Below, in pieces: positions 52,798-62,108 of a stretch of DNA of 64,000 nucleotides (within the stretch, counting starts at the first letter, position 1; every line of letters begins with the position of its first letter). Source of the stretch: Bacillus sp. V3-13 (GTDB lineage Bacteria > Bacillota > Bacilli > Bacillales > Cytobacillaceae); contig NZ_PGUZ01000022.1 of the NCBI RefSeq assembly GCF_002860165.1, positions 44,860 through 108,859 of the forward strand, given 5' to 3'. The notes beneath the pieces were generated by a model. That model ran no database searches, was not told where the DNA came from, and saw nothing but the letters and a program-made list of their open reading frames with translations. The position numbers were made by a program, and so were the translations under genes.

Positions 52798-53632
52798 CGG
52801 CCCGCTCCTTTTCCAAAAAATAACGCATTTGATAATACTGGTGGGCGAACTCTGTCACCTTTCTCGTCAGCTGATAGTTTACTCCGGCCCCAATCGCCAT
52901 GCTGATCAGCGGCATTCCCTGAACAGAACGCTTTTTTAGCAACAAAATCGCAATTCCTTTAAAGACCTGCTTTAGCGGATGCTCAAGCCACGTCAAATCA
53001 GTCAAATCTTCTTTTCCGTCATAAAAGTAAAACCCTTCGCTGCCTTCAAGCTCGTTCATTAATTCGGTCCAGGCCTGTCCCTGCATGCGCGGCGGCAATG
53101 TTGCACCGTGGAAAACTTTTAATGAAGTCATCATTTCAAAAGGAGTGTTCACTTCAAAACCGTAAGTCATCGCAATCAGCTGGACAACCCTGAGATTTAT
53201 CACAGCCATTGCGGGAATGTCCGATCCAAGCAGCAATGCACCGCCTGTGCCGGATAAGCCACCCTGCGCAAACGAGTACAAGCGGTGCCTTGAAATTTGT
53301 TGATGGGCTATGTATTTAAGCTGGTCGATATCAAGCGAGCGGAGATCCTTCACTGCCTCAATGTCCGGATTAAACACCCTTCCGGCAGTAAGAATCCGTT
53401 CTTTTGCATCATGCTGGATTTGCGCACTTTGAATAACAGCATGAAGGTGGAAAAGCCAGTTATCAAGTGCAGAAAATATTTGCTTCTGGATCTGTTCCGG
53501 AAGCAGCGAAAATGATCGCTCCAAATATTTTTCATACGTCAATTCGAAATCATTCGGCTCATAACTGGCCAATCTGGTTTCCCAATCCCTTATTCCGTCA
53601 AGCGCCTTTTTTTCCCGATCTGATAAAGCCAA
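52784..53632 (-). CDS. EcsC family protein
   Basis: 282 aa with the EcsC domain: a helical N-terminus, G-G-L-S-G-T-G-G-A-L-L-L-G-S-D-I-P near the centre and I-S-M-A-I-G-A-G-V-N-Y near the end. The family is named after a gene next to the EcsAB transporter; its activity is unknown. It starts with TTG 53632, eight bases after GGAGG. Overlap with moaB suggests cotranscription rather than shared function. Confidence 0.85.
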   Translation of the reverse strand: MALSDREKKALDGIRDWETRLASYEPNDFELTYEKYLERSFSLLPEQIQKQIFSALDNWLFHLHAVIQSAQIQHDAKERILTAGRVFNPDIEAVKDLRSLDIDQLKYIAHQQISRHRLYSFAQGGLSGTGGALLLGSDIPAMAVINLRVVQLIAMTYGFEVNTPFEMMTSLKVFHGATLPPRMQGQAWTELMNELEGSEGFYFYDGKEDLTDLTWLEHPLKQVFKGIAILLLKKRSVQGMPLISMAIGAGVNYQLTRKVTEFAHQYYQMRYFLEKERADEHS

Positions 53633-53725
53633 CCGTATTACCTCCAGTCTTGCCGGCTATTTTTTAATCATTATAGCATAGAAAAACATCCCGTTTCCTT
53701 TTTGACGCGTACTGGGGTTTTTCAA

Positions 53726-53772
53726 ACAAAAAAAGCAGCTTTATCCCGTGGCCGAGAATAAAGCTGCTTTTT
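53726..53772 (-). terminator. ackA terminator
   Basis: A 15-bp perfect stem (53730-53744 / 53758-53772) with a seven-base U-tract on the minus strand, two bases after the ackA stop codon. Confidence 0.9.
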
Positions 53773-53773
53773 A

Positions 53774-54970
53774 TTATCCGCGAATTTCCCCTTTTTCGAC
53801 AACGTCCCTGGCAATCATTACTTCTTCATTGGTCGGGATGACCATAACTTTAACAGGTGAGTGCGGGTAGTTAATAAACGCTTCTTCACCGCGGACTTTG
53901 TTTAAAGCCGGGTCCCAATAAACACCCATAAATTCCAGGCCTCTTAACACTCTTTCACGAATGGTATCGCTGTTTTCACCAATTCCAGCCGTGAAAATAA
54001 TCGCGTCTACTCCGTACATGCGGGCTGCGTAAGATCCGATATATTTGTGGATTCGGTTTCCAAACACTTCAAGAGCAAGTTCAGCCCGTTCATTGCCTTC
54101 ACCCGCCTGCGCTTCAATATCGCGAAGATCGCTCGAAAAACCGGATACGGCGAGCAGTCCGCTCTTCTTATTTAAAACATCAAGAACTTCTTCGGCGGTC
54201 ATTCCTGTTTTCTCCATAATGAACGGAATCAGTGCCGGATCAATGTTGCCAGAACGGGTTCCCATTGTCACACCAGCCAATGGCGTAAATCCCATTGAAG
54301 TATCAATTGATTTTCCGCCCTCAATTGCCGCGATGCTGGCACCGTTCCCCAAGTGGCAGGAAATGAGGCGCAATTGTTCGATCGGACGACCAAGCATTTC
54401 AGCAGCCCTCTGCGATACATATTTATGCGAAGTGCCATGGAAGCCGTATTTACGAATTCCGTATTTTTCATAATATTCATAAGGAAGACTGTAAAGGAAA
54501 GAGCTCTCCGGCATTGTTTGATGGAAAGCCGTATCAAACACCGCCACGGCAGGCACGTTTGGAAGAACGCGCTGGAATGCCCGGATTCCCGTTACATTCG
54601 CCGGGTTATGAAGCGGGGCAAGGTCTGACAATGCTTCAATTTGCCGGATCACTTCCCCGGTAAGCAAAACAGAGTCATTGAAGGCTTCACCACCGTGCAC
54701 AACGCGGTGCCCGACACCATCAATTTCTGATAATGAAGAAATGACCCCGAGGTTGGTCAGCTTATCAAGCAGCAATTTTACAGCTACTTCATGGTTTGGT
54801 ATATCGGTAACTTCCTGAATTTTTTCTCCGTTTACCGTTATATTAAAAATTCCATCATTCAGGCCGATCCGTTCAATCAGACCCTTTGTAATCACTTCTT
54901 CACCAGGCATTTCAAACAATTGAAATTTTAGAGAAGAACTGCCTGCGTTTATTGCAATAACCTTTGACAT
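53774..54970 (-). CDS. ackA: Acetate kinase
   Basis: 398 aa, ASKHA fold. N-terminal [16 protein letters not shown], and H-L-G-N-G-A-S-I. It converts acetyl phosphate and ADP to acetate and ATP during overflow metabolism. Upstream are a promoter (55073-55101) and a perfect cre site (55116-55129) at about -57, the geometry by which CcpA activates ackA in B. subtilis. Monocistronic. Confidence 0.98.
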   Translation of the reverse strand: MSKVIAINAGSSSLKFQLFEMPGEEVITKGLIERIGLNDGIFNITVNGEKIQEVTDIPNHEVAVKLLLDKLTNLGVISSLSEIDGVGHRVVHGGEAFNDSVLLTGEVIRQIEALSDLAPLHNPANVTGIRAFQRVLPNVPAVAVFDTAFHQTMPESSFLYSLPYEYYEKYGIRKYGFHGTSHKYVSQRAAEMLGRPIEQLRLISCHLGNGASIAAIEGGKSIDTSMGFTPLAGVTMGTRSGNIDPALIPFIMEKTGMTAEEVLDVLNKKSGLLAVSGFSSDLRDIEAQAGEGNERAELALEVFGNRIHKYIGSYAARMYGVDAIIFTAGIGENSDTIRERVLRGLEFMGVYWDPALNKVRGEEAFINYPHSPVKVMVIPTNEEVMIARDVVEKGEIRG

Positions 54971-55072
54971 GATTGCTACCGCTCCTTTTGTATAACACGA
55001 TCATCAATAATATTCTTTGCTGGTACAACGTTATTTTGTACAACCGACACCGAATATATCTCTCAATTCCCC

Positions 55073-55101
55073 ATTTAAGCACTGTCTATGACACTTTTCA
55101 A
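55073..55101 (-). promoter_or_regulatory. ackA promoter
   Basis: TTGAAA (55096-55101) and TTAAAT (55073-55078) on the minus strand, 17-bp spacer; start site near 55066. Confidence 0.6.
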
Positions 55102-55115
55102 GACGCACGTGTGAT

Positions 55116-55129
55116 TGTTACCGTTTTCA
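55116..55129 (-). promoter_or_regulatory. cre site upstream of ackA
   Basis: TGAAAACGGTAACA on the minus strand fits TGWAANCGNTNWCA at every position. It is centred about 57 bp upstream of the predicted start site, an activating position for CcpA. Confidence 0.75.
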
Positions 55130-55204
55130 ACACAAATTAAATATATTCTGATATTTTATCGAAAAAAACCGCTGCAATTTCTGCATGCGGTTTTACTTTT
55201 CCTC

Positions 55205-56188
55205 TTATTTGTTTTCGGCAAACCAGCGATTTATTTTTTGGAGGATGCGGTCTACTGCAGCTCCGTTTGATAAATCAGGCAAGTTAACAAGCAAAGCTTC
55301 TTTGGGAGGTTTGATATTTTCGCCTTTCTTTTGCAGGATTAAAATACTTTTTGCACCCGCCTCGTTTTTAAAAAGGTTTAAAGGAAGCTGGATAAAGTTT
55401 TGTATAATCAAATTCTCTTTTACAAAAGCATGCAAATTTCCGGCTTGTTCACTTTCAAACAGGCCATTCGGGATGATCAAAAACAGATAGCCGCCCGGTT
55501 TTAAATAACGGGTGCTCTGTTCGATAAACAAATGGTGGGCATATGTATGCCCGGATTCAGCCCGAATCTCAAACTCGGCGGCCCGGACATCATTTGGATA
55601 AAAGCCGACAGGCAAATCGCAAACGACAGCGTCAACAGGATCAACAAAGAGCGGCTCCAGGCTATCCTGATTAAATAACTGAATTGGATGTGATTGCAAA
55701 TTGGCATTGACATAAGCCAGCTTTACCAGCAAATCGTCGATGTCGACCCCGACGGCCTCAACCTTTTTATTATCCTGGTAATTGATGACCGTCGTTAATA
55801 GATTGCCCGTGCCGACTGCAGGATCGAGCAGCCGAAAAGCATTCTTCTCTACAAACTTATTGACCAGATAGCCAACAAGCATCCCAACTGTATCGGGAGT
55901 CATCTGGTGGTTTGGCTGGACATACTCTTTCATTCCTTTTAAAATCGCGAGCTGAAACGCTTTACGGTATTCTTCGTTTGAAAAACTTTTTGCCGCAACC
56001 GAATTATAGTTTTTCTCAAGCCTTTTAGCGGTTACCTCACTCAACTCTTCCTGAATAATCGTCTTTTGAAAGATATTTTCCCCTGTTTCAGCCAGGGCTT
56101 CCAAATATGTACACTGCAGCTCTTCCTGCAGGATCGCAGCTGTTCCATCAAACACTGCAAATAATTCTTCTACTGGAGAAACCTCCAC
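55205..56188 (-). CDS. ytxK: YtxK-like class I SAM-dependent methyltransferase
   Basis: 327 aa. Helical N-terminus (about 1-95), then an N6-adenine-type methyltransferase core with motif I L-L-D-P-A-V-G-T-G-N and, in place of N-P-P-Y, D-L-P-V-G. The substrate is unknown; the changed motif IV leaves DNA adenine as only one option. GTG 56188 is preferred because GGAGG lies eight bases upstream. Between ackA and tpx as in B. subtilis. Confidence 0.88.
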   Translation of the reverse strand: MEVSPVEELFAVFDGTAAILQEELQCTYLEALAETGENIFQKTIIQEELSEVTAKRLEKNYNSVAAKSFSNEEYRKAFQLAILKGMKEYVQPNHQMTPDTVGMLVGYLVNKFVEKNAFRLLDPAVGTGNLLTTVINYQDNKKVEAVGVDIDDLLVKLAYVNANLQSHPIQLFNQDSLEPLFVDPVDAVVCDLPVGFYPNDVRAAEFEIRAESGHTYAHHLFIEQSTRYLKPGGYLFLIIPNGLFESEQAGNLHAFVKENLIIQNFIQLPLNLFKNEAGAKSILILQKKGENIKPPKEALLVNLPDLSNGAAVDRILQKINRWFAENK

Positions 56189-56269
56189 TTCACATACCTC
56201 CCGAGGTCTTTCTTCCACTATTGTAACGATCAAAGTGTTGATTCACAAGCAGGCAGGCCTGTTTGAAAA

Positions 56270-56299
56270 TAAAACACCCCCGCTATCCATCAGCGGGGG
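56270..56299 (-). terminator. tpx terminator
   Basis: A GC-rich stem CCCCCGCT/AGCGGGGG (56277-56284 / 56292-56299) followed on the minus strand by TGTTTTATTTT, 10 nt after the tpx stop. Confidence 0.88.
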
Positions 56300-56309
56300 C
56301 CACTCTTCA

Positions 56310-56810
56310 TTATTTTGCTTGTTTCGCGGCTTCAACAGCTGCTTCGTAGTTTGGATGATTGGTTGCTTCGCTGACATACTCTGCGTATGTTACGGTATCG
56401 TTTGAATCAACGACGAATACCGCGCGGGCAAGCAAGCGAAGTTCTTTAATCGCAACTCCATATGCTTCGCCAAATGAAAGGTCGCGGTGGTCGGAAAGCG
56501 TTTGGACATTCTCAATTCCATTTGCTCCGCACCAGCGTTTTTGCGCGAACGGAAGATCGACACTCACCGTTAAAACCTTAACATTATCAAGTTTTGCTGC
56601 CTCTTCGTTAAAACGTCTTGTTTGCGCGTCACATACCCCTGTATCGATTGACGGCACAACGCTGATCAGCCGGACAGTACCTTTTGAATCATCAAGAGTC
56701 ACCTCTGATAAATCATTGGCCAGCACGACAAAATTTGGTGCTTTGTCACCGACTTTCACTTCATTTCCCAATAAAGTAACCGGATTTCCCTTAAAAGTTA
56801 TTGATGCCAC
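56310..56810 (-). CDS. tpx: Thiol peroxidase Tpx
   Basis: 166 aa, atypical 2-Cys peroxiredoxin. Peroxidatic Cys60 in T-G-V-C and resolving Cys94 in K-R-W-C. It reduces H2O2 and alkyl hydroperoxides using thioredoxin. GTG 56810, nine bases after GGAGG. A TTGCAA-17-TATCAT promoter lies at 56934-56962. Confidence 0.97.
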   Translation of the reverse strand: MASITFKGNPVTLLGNEVKVGDKAPNFVVLANDLSEVTLDDSKGTVRLISVVPSIDTGVCDAQTRRFNEEAAKLDNVKVLTVSVDLPFAQKRWCGANGIENVQTLSDHRDLSFGEAYGVAIKELRLLARAVFVVDSNDTVTYAEYVSEATNHPNYEAAVEAAKQAK

Positions 56811-56933
56811 TTAAACCATCCTCCTCAACATTTAATCTTGCAAAACGCCTCGTCTTGAAGTTATAAGCCGCTCCTCGCCGGCAATGAATTCCGGCATGCA
56901 AGCACGCTTATTTTCTCATTATGTACAGTGTAA

Positions 56934-56962
56934 ATGATAGCTTTTAAGAGCATTTTTTGCAA
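56934..56962 (-). promoter_or_regulatory. tpx promoter
   Basis: TTGCAA (56957-56962) and TATCAT (56934-56939) on the minus strand, 17-bp spacer. Confidence 0.6.
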
Positions 56963-57011
56963 AGAATTAAGCTTTCTTTTTAGAAAAAACAAGTAGACAT
57001 ATTTCTCTTAT

Positions 57012-57052
57012 CATAAGAAAAAAGCTAACCCCAATTGTAAGAGTTAACTTCC
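57012..57052 (-). terminator. Terminator after ytfJ
   Basis: An imperfect AAGTTAAC...GGTTAGCTT hairpin followed by six U residues on the minus strand. It overlaps the last codons of ytfJ. The stem is weak. Confidence 0.5.
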
Positions 57053-57622
57053 GCCTTGCTGACAATCTTGATTCTGGTTTTGATTATTATTGTTGTTGTT
57101 CGATTGGTTTTGATTATTATTGTTGTTGTTCGATTGGTTTTGATTATTGTTGTTGTTCGATTGGTTTTGATTATTGTTACCCTGTTGCCCCCTGCGTGAT
57201 TCATTTTTATTCGCAAACATTTGCTGGATTTTATCGACAGCCTGTGGAGCGAGCTCCAATATTTTTTCATAGATATGAGTGCTTTCATCCAGATGCAGCA
57301 TTTTTACTCCACTGGAGCTGACGATTAAAAAAGCAATAGGTGTAATCGAAACACCGCCCCCGCTTCCGCCGCCGAACGGATGCTTGGATTGTCCCTGGCT
57401 CTGGCTGCTCTGACCTTGCCCCTGGTCTTGAGAGGAACTTGAGCCATCCAGCTTAAATTCACTGCCGCCTGCGGCGAAGCCAAAACCAACCTTTGAAACC
57501 GTTAAAATGACGCTCCCGTCCGGGGTTTCTACGGGATCCCCAATAATCGTATTGACATCAATCATTTCTTTTAAACTTTCCATGGCAGTTGTCATTAACC
57601 CTTGAATCGGATGCTCGGACAC
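57044..57622 (-). CDS. ytfJ: GerW family sporulation protein YtfJ with N/Q-rich tail
   Basis: 192 aa. N-terminal S-E-H-P-I-Q-G-L-M and G-G-G-S-G-G-G-V-S-I-T-P mark the YtfJ/GerW family, needed for spore germination behaviour in B. subtilis. After about residue 150 an N/Q/S-only tail of roughly 40 residues is encoded by ~30-nt DNA repeats, making the protein longer than the roughly 150-aa B. subtilis YtfJ. GTG 57622 follows GGAGG. Second gene after ytfI (17-nt gap). Confidence 0.92.
   Translation of the reverse strand: MSEHPIQGLMTTAMESLKEMIDVNTIIGDPVETPDGSVILTVSKVGFGFAAGGSEFKLDGSSSSQDQGQGQSSQSQGQSKHPFGGGSGGGVSITPIAFLIVSSSGVKMLHLDESTHIYEKILELAPQAVDKIQQMFANKNESRRGQQGNNNQNQSNNNNNQNQSNNNNNNQNQSNNNNNNQNQNQDCQQGGS
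57069..57180 (-). repeat. In-frame ~30-nt repeats in the ytfJ tail
   Basis: About 3.5 copies of a unit encoding N-x-N-Q-S-N-N-N, with units of 27 to 30 nt that keep the reading frame. Likely length-variable by slippage. Confidence 0.85.
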
Positions 57623-57639
57623 TTCTGCTTCCTCCCCAT

Positions 57640-58329
57640 CTAAATGGATTTAGCCTTATTTTCAGAAAGAGCGGAAAAAGGTTTTTTCCTAAACCTGAGG
57701 CCTGCGCCCTTCCCAAATTTAATCATTTTCATTCCGGCAACCATAGCATGCCCGATTCTAAATTGAAGCATACATTTAAAGGATGTTTCAAAAACGACCT
57801 GCTGAAACGCGGGCGTTATCGACAACACCGGCATCATTTTAAGCTTCATATAATTGCTGAGTATCCCGATAATACTGCCTTTAAGCGCCCAGAACTCGCC
57901 CGTCAGTACCGCGGTCGATGCAGCATCACCAAGCCCGGCAACCGAATGCCATTCCAATTGTTTAATAGCGATTTGCTTCAAAAAATTTTTAAGAATACGA
58001 TGTAAACTTCCAAAATGGTCAACCAGCTTTTTGACGTCCGTTAAACCAGTTTCCAAACGACCCGCAGAATCCTTGCCGTATTCTTGTTTCGGTGTTGTTT
58101 CATCATGCTCAATTTCATCGCTTAAAACAGCTGATCCGGAATCTTTATTGGCCGGGACATCAACTTTATATTTTATCAGGCCAAACCATGCTTTAAACTC
58201 GCACTGTAAATGGTTGTTACCGTTGTAATGATTGAAGTGTATAAAAACGGTTAATTTGCTCATGACAATGATGACCATAAGGATAATGACAGCAATCAGG
58301 ATGATCAATCCAATCAGGACCCAATTCAC
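57640..58329 (-). CDS. ytfI: YtfI, DUF2953 protein
   Basis: 229 aa. One N-terminal membrane helix (about 4-26) and a DUF2953 region with F-K-A-W-F-G-L-I-K-Y-K-V. Function unknown; the gene is paired with the sporulation gene ytfJ, so a sporulation role is likely. GTG 58329 is the only usable start, with AAAGG rather distant. A small hairpin (58348-58367) lies just upstream. Confidence 0.82.
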   Translation of the reverse strand: MNWVLIGLIILIAVIILMVIIVMSKLTVFIHFNHYNGNNHLQCEFKAWFGLIKYKVDVPANKDSGSAVLSDEIEHDETTPKQEYGKDSAGRLETGLTDVKKLVDHFGSLHRILKNFLKQIAIKQLEWHSVAGLGDAASTAVLTGEFWALKGSIIGILSNYMKLKMMPVLSITPAFQQVVFETSFKCMLQFRIGHAMVAGMKMIKFGKGAGLRFRKKPFSALSENKAKSI

Positions 58330-58375
58330 GATGAAATCACAACCTTTCAGCCTATTATTATCGGCTGAAATTAAA

Positions 58376-58407
58376 AAAATAAACCTGCCATTCGTTATGG
58401 CAGGTTT
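58376..58407 (-). terminator. yteJ terminator
   Basis: A 10-bp perfect stem (58381-58390 / 58398-58407) followed by a U-rich tail on the minus strand, six bases after the yteJ stop. Confidence 0.85.
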
Positions 58408-58413
58408 ACGTTT

Positions 58414-58974
58414 CTATCTTTCGTGAATTACCGTTGTGTCTGCAAAAAGATCGTGCAGCCCCTGTTTTTTCGGTAAAAAGGCGACAATCACATAGCCGAC
58501 TACGATGGTTGATGAAATGAAGCGGCCAATCCATTCTCTAAACAGAACGGTTCCCCATGATAAACTGCTTCCATCCAAATCAACGACCTTTAGCCCAAAC
58601 ACCATCTTCCCGAGCGTTTGCCCGAAGAACTTCGTCATCAGCACAAAATAGGCATAGAAAGTAATCGCTGTTGCAATGGTGATTGGCGCGAAAATTCCCG
58701 CGTCGTGAAGGGGAATATCAAGCACCCTGAAAATCGGATTCATGATTAAGCGATCAATGCTTCCAACGACGATTAAATCTAAAAGATATGCCCAAAAGCG
58801 CATCCAGAAACCGGCAAAAGGCAGTTGAGGCGCCGGAGGAGCGCTGACCTCATAGCCCGGATCAGAAACTCGATCAGCATTTTCAGCTGGAAAAGTTTCG
58901 CCAGCCGCCAAGTTTTCCCGGGTTACGGATTCCTGTTGACCGGGATTTTTTTCTGAAGAATCGTTAACACTCAT
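58414..58974 (-). CDS. yteJ: YteJ, RDD family membrane protein
   Basis: 186 aa. A hydrophilic N-terminus of about 50 residues, then an RDD domain with F-W-x-R-F-W-A-Y-L-L-D-L-I-V (Arg and Asp positions) and three membrane helices. RDD proteins are small transporters or Na+/H+-linked; no substrate known here. Cotranscribed with sppA (12-nt gap), as in B. subtilis. Confidence 0.88.
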   Translation of the reverse strand: MSVNDSSEKNPGQQESVTRENLAAGETFPAENADRVSDPGYEVSAPPAPQLPFAGFWMRFWAYLLDLIVVGSIDRLIMNPIFRVLDIPLHDAGIFAPITIATAITFYAYFVLMTKFFGQTLGKMVFGLKVVDLDGSSLSWGTVLFREWIGRFISSTIVVGYVIVAFLPKKQGLHDLFADTTVIHER

Positions 58975-58986
58975 TGGTTTCCCTCC

Positions 58987-59997
58987 TTATTCAGCATATA
59001 AGTACATTAGACGCGGAGCATATGGCTGGGATAACAGCTTCATAATTCCCGCCATTTCCAGCTCTTCTCCCATAATTTTGTGCGCCCCCATACTGAATAA
59101 CGAGCCAAAGCCGAGATTTTCGGTGTATTGGACAACCATCGCATCGCCTAAGTCATGATCTTTTTTCAATGCTTTAATGACATCCTCTAAATAACCGAAA
59201 TCATCAATCAAGTTCAATTCCTTCGCCTGGCGTCCGTCATAAATGCGTCCGTCGGCAATTTGCCTTACCTGCTCCTCGGACAGTCCGCGGCCTTCAGCGA
59301 TAACGTCCACAAAACCTTTATAAGAATTATCAATCATCGCCTGGAGGATCGCGCGTTCTTCTTCCGTCATCTCTCTCGTTGGGCTCATAATATCTTTAAA
59401 TGGGCCGCTTTTGATTGTTTCAAAATCGACGCCATATTTTTCAGCCAGTCCGCTATAGTTTATGCCTTGCATAATAACCCCTAAAGAACCGGTCATTGTC
59501 TCCGGACTTGCATAAATTTTATCTGCAGGAGCTGAGATGTAGTAACCTCCTGAAGCCGCCATCGTTCCCATTGATACATATACCGGTTTTTTCGTTTCTT
59601 TCTGAATCTCGACAAGCTTATCATGGATTTCGGCACTTTCGACCACTCCGCCGCCGGGCGAGTTGACACGAATAATCATGGCGCTTACGGTATCATCATC
59701 CTTTACTTGCTCCAGTTTTTCCATAAAGGCACGGTGGTTATATCCAGGGGTTGCAAGCAGTGAAGATGCCTCGCCTGTATCCTGAATCACTCCATCCACG
59801 TTGAGGACAGCAATTTTATTAAACTCGTCGCCTTCCTCAACAACCTCTTCCAGGAATAAATCATCGGAAGTTTCAAATACCTCCGCAAATGTTGTTTCCC
59901 AATCATTCAATGCAAAAGCTGTTGCAAAATTAACAATCACTGAAACAAAAAATAATCCGGCAGCAATTCCAAGTGCTGCCCAGCGTTTACCGTTCAT
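58987..59997 (-). CDS. sppA: Signal peptide peptidase SppA
   Basis: 336 aa. N-terminal membrane anchor (about 5-26), then the ClpP-like protease domain. Ser149 in M-A-A-S-G-G-Y-Y and Lys201 in G-P-F-K-D make the Ser/Lys dyad. It degrades remnant signal peptides. ATG 59997 follows GGGGGAG at 7 nt; the frame to 60024 is not conserved. First gene of sppA-yteJ. Confidence 0.95.
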   Translation of the reverse strand: MNGKRWAALGIAAGLFFVSVIVNFATAFALNDWETTFAEVFETSDDLFLEEVVEEGDEFNKIAVLNVDGVIQDTGEASSLLATPGYNHRAFMEKLEQVKDDDTVSAMIIRVNSPGGGVVESAEIHDKLVEIQKETKKPVYVSMGTMAASGGYYISAPADKIYASPETMTGSLGVIMQGINYSGLAEKYGVDFETIKSGPFKDIMSPTREMTEEERAILQAMIDNSYKGFVDVIAEGRGLSEEQVRQIADGRIYDGRQAKELNLIDDFGYLEDVIKALKKDHDLGDAMVVQYTENLGFGSLFSMGAHKIMGEELEMAGIMKLLSQPYAPRLMYLYAE

Positions 59998-60199
59998 GCT
60001 GTCTCCCCCTTTTTGTGACTCCATTTTAATACGGACTTACTTTCAAAATGTTTCAAAAACATGGTAAACTAATGTCAACATCTAATATTTTAGCAAAATA
60101 GCAACATCTTTGGTTTAAAAATATGAACGTATTGCAAATTCATTTTTTTCAGAAAATGAATCACCTAAAAATCCTACTTTATGCTTGGAGGAATGAAAA

Positions 60200-61000
60200 A
60201 TGCCTAATCGCCGCAACTTATATTTTTACCATAAGCGGGATATTGAAACTCTGGAAAAAGTAGCACCCCTGTACGAGCTCGCCAAAGAATACGGGTTTAA
60301 TGTTGTTAAAGATTTCAACACCGCGAATATTATCGTCAGCATCGGCGGTGATGGTACATTTCTGCAGGCGGTCAGAAAAACAGGCTTTAAAGAGGATAGC
60401 TTGTATGCAGGCATTTCGACAACGGGCAGCTTAAGCCTCTACTGCGACTTTAATATTGATGACACCGCGAAAATGATTGAAGCAATGACCAATGAACAGA
60501 TCGAGGTTCGCCGCTATCCGACCATTGATGTCACAGTCGATGACGAATCGACCTTCAGCTGCCTGAATGAGTTCAGCATCCGCTCGGCGATCATTAAAAC
60601 CTTTGTTCTTGATGTCTTCATCGACCAGATCCATTTTGAAACCTTCCGCGGTGACGGCATGATTGTCGCAACGCCAACCGGAAGTACAGCCTATACAAAA
60701 TCGGTTAATGGCTCAATTGTCGATCCGATGCTGCCGTGCTTCCAGGTAAGCGAGCTTGCATCATTAAACAACAACCGCTACCGGACGCTCGGATCTTCTT
60801 TTATATTGAGCGGAGACAGACAGCTTACCCTGAAAGTGGCCCAGGTCGGCAATGACTACCCGACAATGGGGATGGACAATGAAGCATTGAGCATCCAGCA
60901 TGTCGAAAAAATTGATATTAAGTTAAGCGGCAAAGTCATCAAAACCGTTAAATTGAAGGACAATTCCTTCTGGGAAAAAGTGAAACGGACTTTTCTATAG
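60200..61000 (+). CDS. nadK2: NAD kinase 2
   Basis: 266 aa. ATP/NAD kinase G-G-D-G-T motif (about 50-54) and the L-N-E-F motif near 121-124. It phosphorylates NAD to NADP. This is the second Bacillus paralogue (YtdI/PpnKB) by its position between sppA and the ytcJ region and by its length. GGAGG nine bases before ATG 60200. Divergent from sppA. Confidence 0.95.
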   Translation: MPNRRNLYFYHKRDIETLEKVAPLYELAKEYGFNVVKDFNTANIIVSIGGDGTFLQAVRKTGFKEDSLYAGISTTGSLSLYCDFNIDDTAKMIEAMTNEQIEVRRYPTIDVTVDDESTFSCLNEFSIRSAIIKTFVLDVFIDQIHFETFRGDGMIVATPTGSTAYTKSVNGSIVDPMLPCFQVSELASLNNNRYRTLGSSFILSGDRQLTLKVAQVGNDYPTMGMDNEALSIQHVEKIDIKLSGKVIKTVKLKDNSFWEKVKRTFL

Positions 61001-61023
61001 AAAGCTGGACTAAATAATGTAAC

Positions 61024-61053
61024 GAAAGAGAGCCCCGAAACGGACTCTCTTTC
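61024..61053. terminator. Terminator between nadK2 and rarD
   Basis: A 9-bp stem GAAAGAGAG/CTCTCTTTC (61024-61032 / 61045-61053) with inner CC/GG pairs; short T-stretches on both sides. It adjoins the rarD stop codon. Confidence 0.65.
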
Positions 61054-61983
61054 TCACATTTCAAGGCCTTTGCTTTTTTTCCATTTCAACTCAAGCGCTG
61101 TGACCGCTTTTGTGCGCGCGATTGAATAAATCGTTAACGCTGCCCAAATAAATGTAAAGGCGAGCAGGTGGCTTCTTGTAAAGTGTTCACCGTATACAAA
61201 GACGCCGAGAAGGAGTGTCAAGGTTGGCGCGATATATTGCAGGAATCCAAGCATTGATAACGGAATTCGCTGGGCTCCTTTTGCAAAAAACAACAACGGC
61301 AAGGCAGTAGCAACACCTGCACCAATCAGCAGCAGGTCCGTTGAGACGGAAACAGCGGCAAAAGCGTTGTTACCATTAAAGAAAAGTACGCCGATATAAA
61401 TCGCGGCGATCGGAGTGACCATCAAAGTTTCAAGCGCCAGGCCAATTTCCGAATCGACTTTAATCAGCTTTTTCGCCAGTCCGTATAATCCAAATGAAAC
61501 GGCAAGCGTCAAAGCAATCCACGGGAAGCTTCCATACGAAACCGTCAAAACGAGTACGCCAATCGCTGCAAACAGCACGGATAAATATTGCGCCGGAGAA
61601 AGCTTTTCTTTCAAAACGAGCATGCCGAGCAAAACGCTGACAAGCGGATTAATGTAGTAGCCAAGGCTGGCCTGGATCATTTGATCGGTATTAACGGCCC
61701 AAATATAAATAAGCCAGTTGATGCTGATTAACAACGAGGCACAAGCAAGCGCTGCCGCTTTTCGAATGTTCTTCAACTCTGTCAGCTGCTGCAAGAAGGC
61801 TTTCTGCTTTCTTAAGACAAACAGGACTGCAAGCATAAAAATAAACGACCAGACAATCCGGCTAGCCAGAATTTCATAGGCGCTCACATGGTGCAAAAAC
61901 TTCCAATAGATCGGAAGCAATCCCCATAAAATATAAGAGAAGCCCGCGTAAATGACTCCTAATCGTTGTTCATCATGATTCAT
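61054..61983 (-). CDS. rarD: EamA/RarD family transporter
   Basis: 309 aa with about ten membrane helices, a drug/metabolite-transporter fold with two EamA repeats. The signature W-G-L-L-P-I-Y-W-K, together with the L-x-x-Q-Y-I-A-P-T region near 250, is typical of RarD. Substrate unknown (RarD was linked to chloramphenicol sensitivity in E. coli). Monocistronic, convergent with nadK2. Confidence 0.9.
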   Translation of the reverse strand: MNHDEQRLGVIYAGFSYILWGLLPIYWKFLHHVSAYEILASRIVWSFIFMLAVLFVLRKQKAFLQQLTELKNIRKAAALACASLLISINWLIYIWAVNTDQMIQASLGYYINPLVSVLLGMLVLKEKLSPAQYLSVLFAAIGVLVLTVSYGSFPWIALTLAVSFGLYGLAKKLIKVDSEIGLALETLMVTPIAAIYIGVLFFNGNNAFAAVSVSTDLLLIGAGVATALPLLFFAKGAQRIPLSMLGFLQYIAPTLTLLLGVFVYGEHFTRSHLLAFTFIWAALTIYSIARTKAVTALELKWKKSKGLEM

Positions 61984-62074
61984 TTCTTTCGTTCCTCTAT
62001 TCTTTCTAGTTTCGAAATATTTTTTATTATACAGGAAAACAGCTGAAAGTGGGCTAAAATTGCTTGGATAAAAA

Positions 62075-62108
62075 TGAGAAAAGCCGGAGATTATGCCTCC
62101 GGCTTTTC
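62075..62108 (-). terminator. ytcJ terminator
   Basis: A 12-bp perfect stem GAAAAGCCGGAG/CTCCGGCTTTTC (62078-62089 / 62097-62108). The ytcJ stop codon lies in its loop (62091-62093). Confidence 0.85.
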
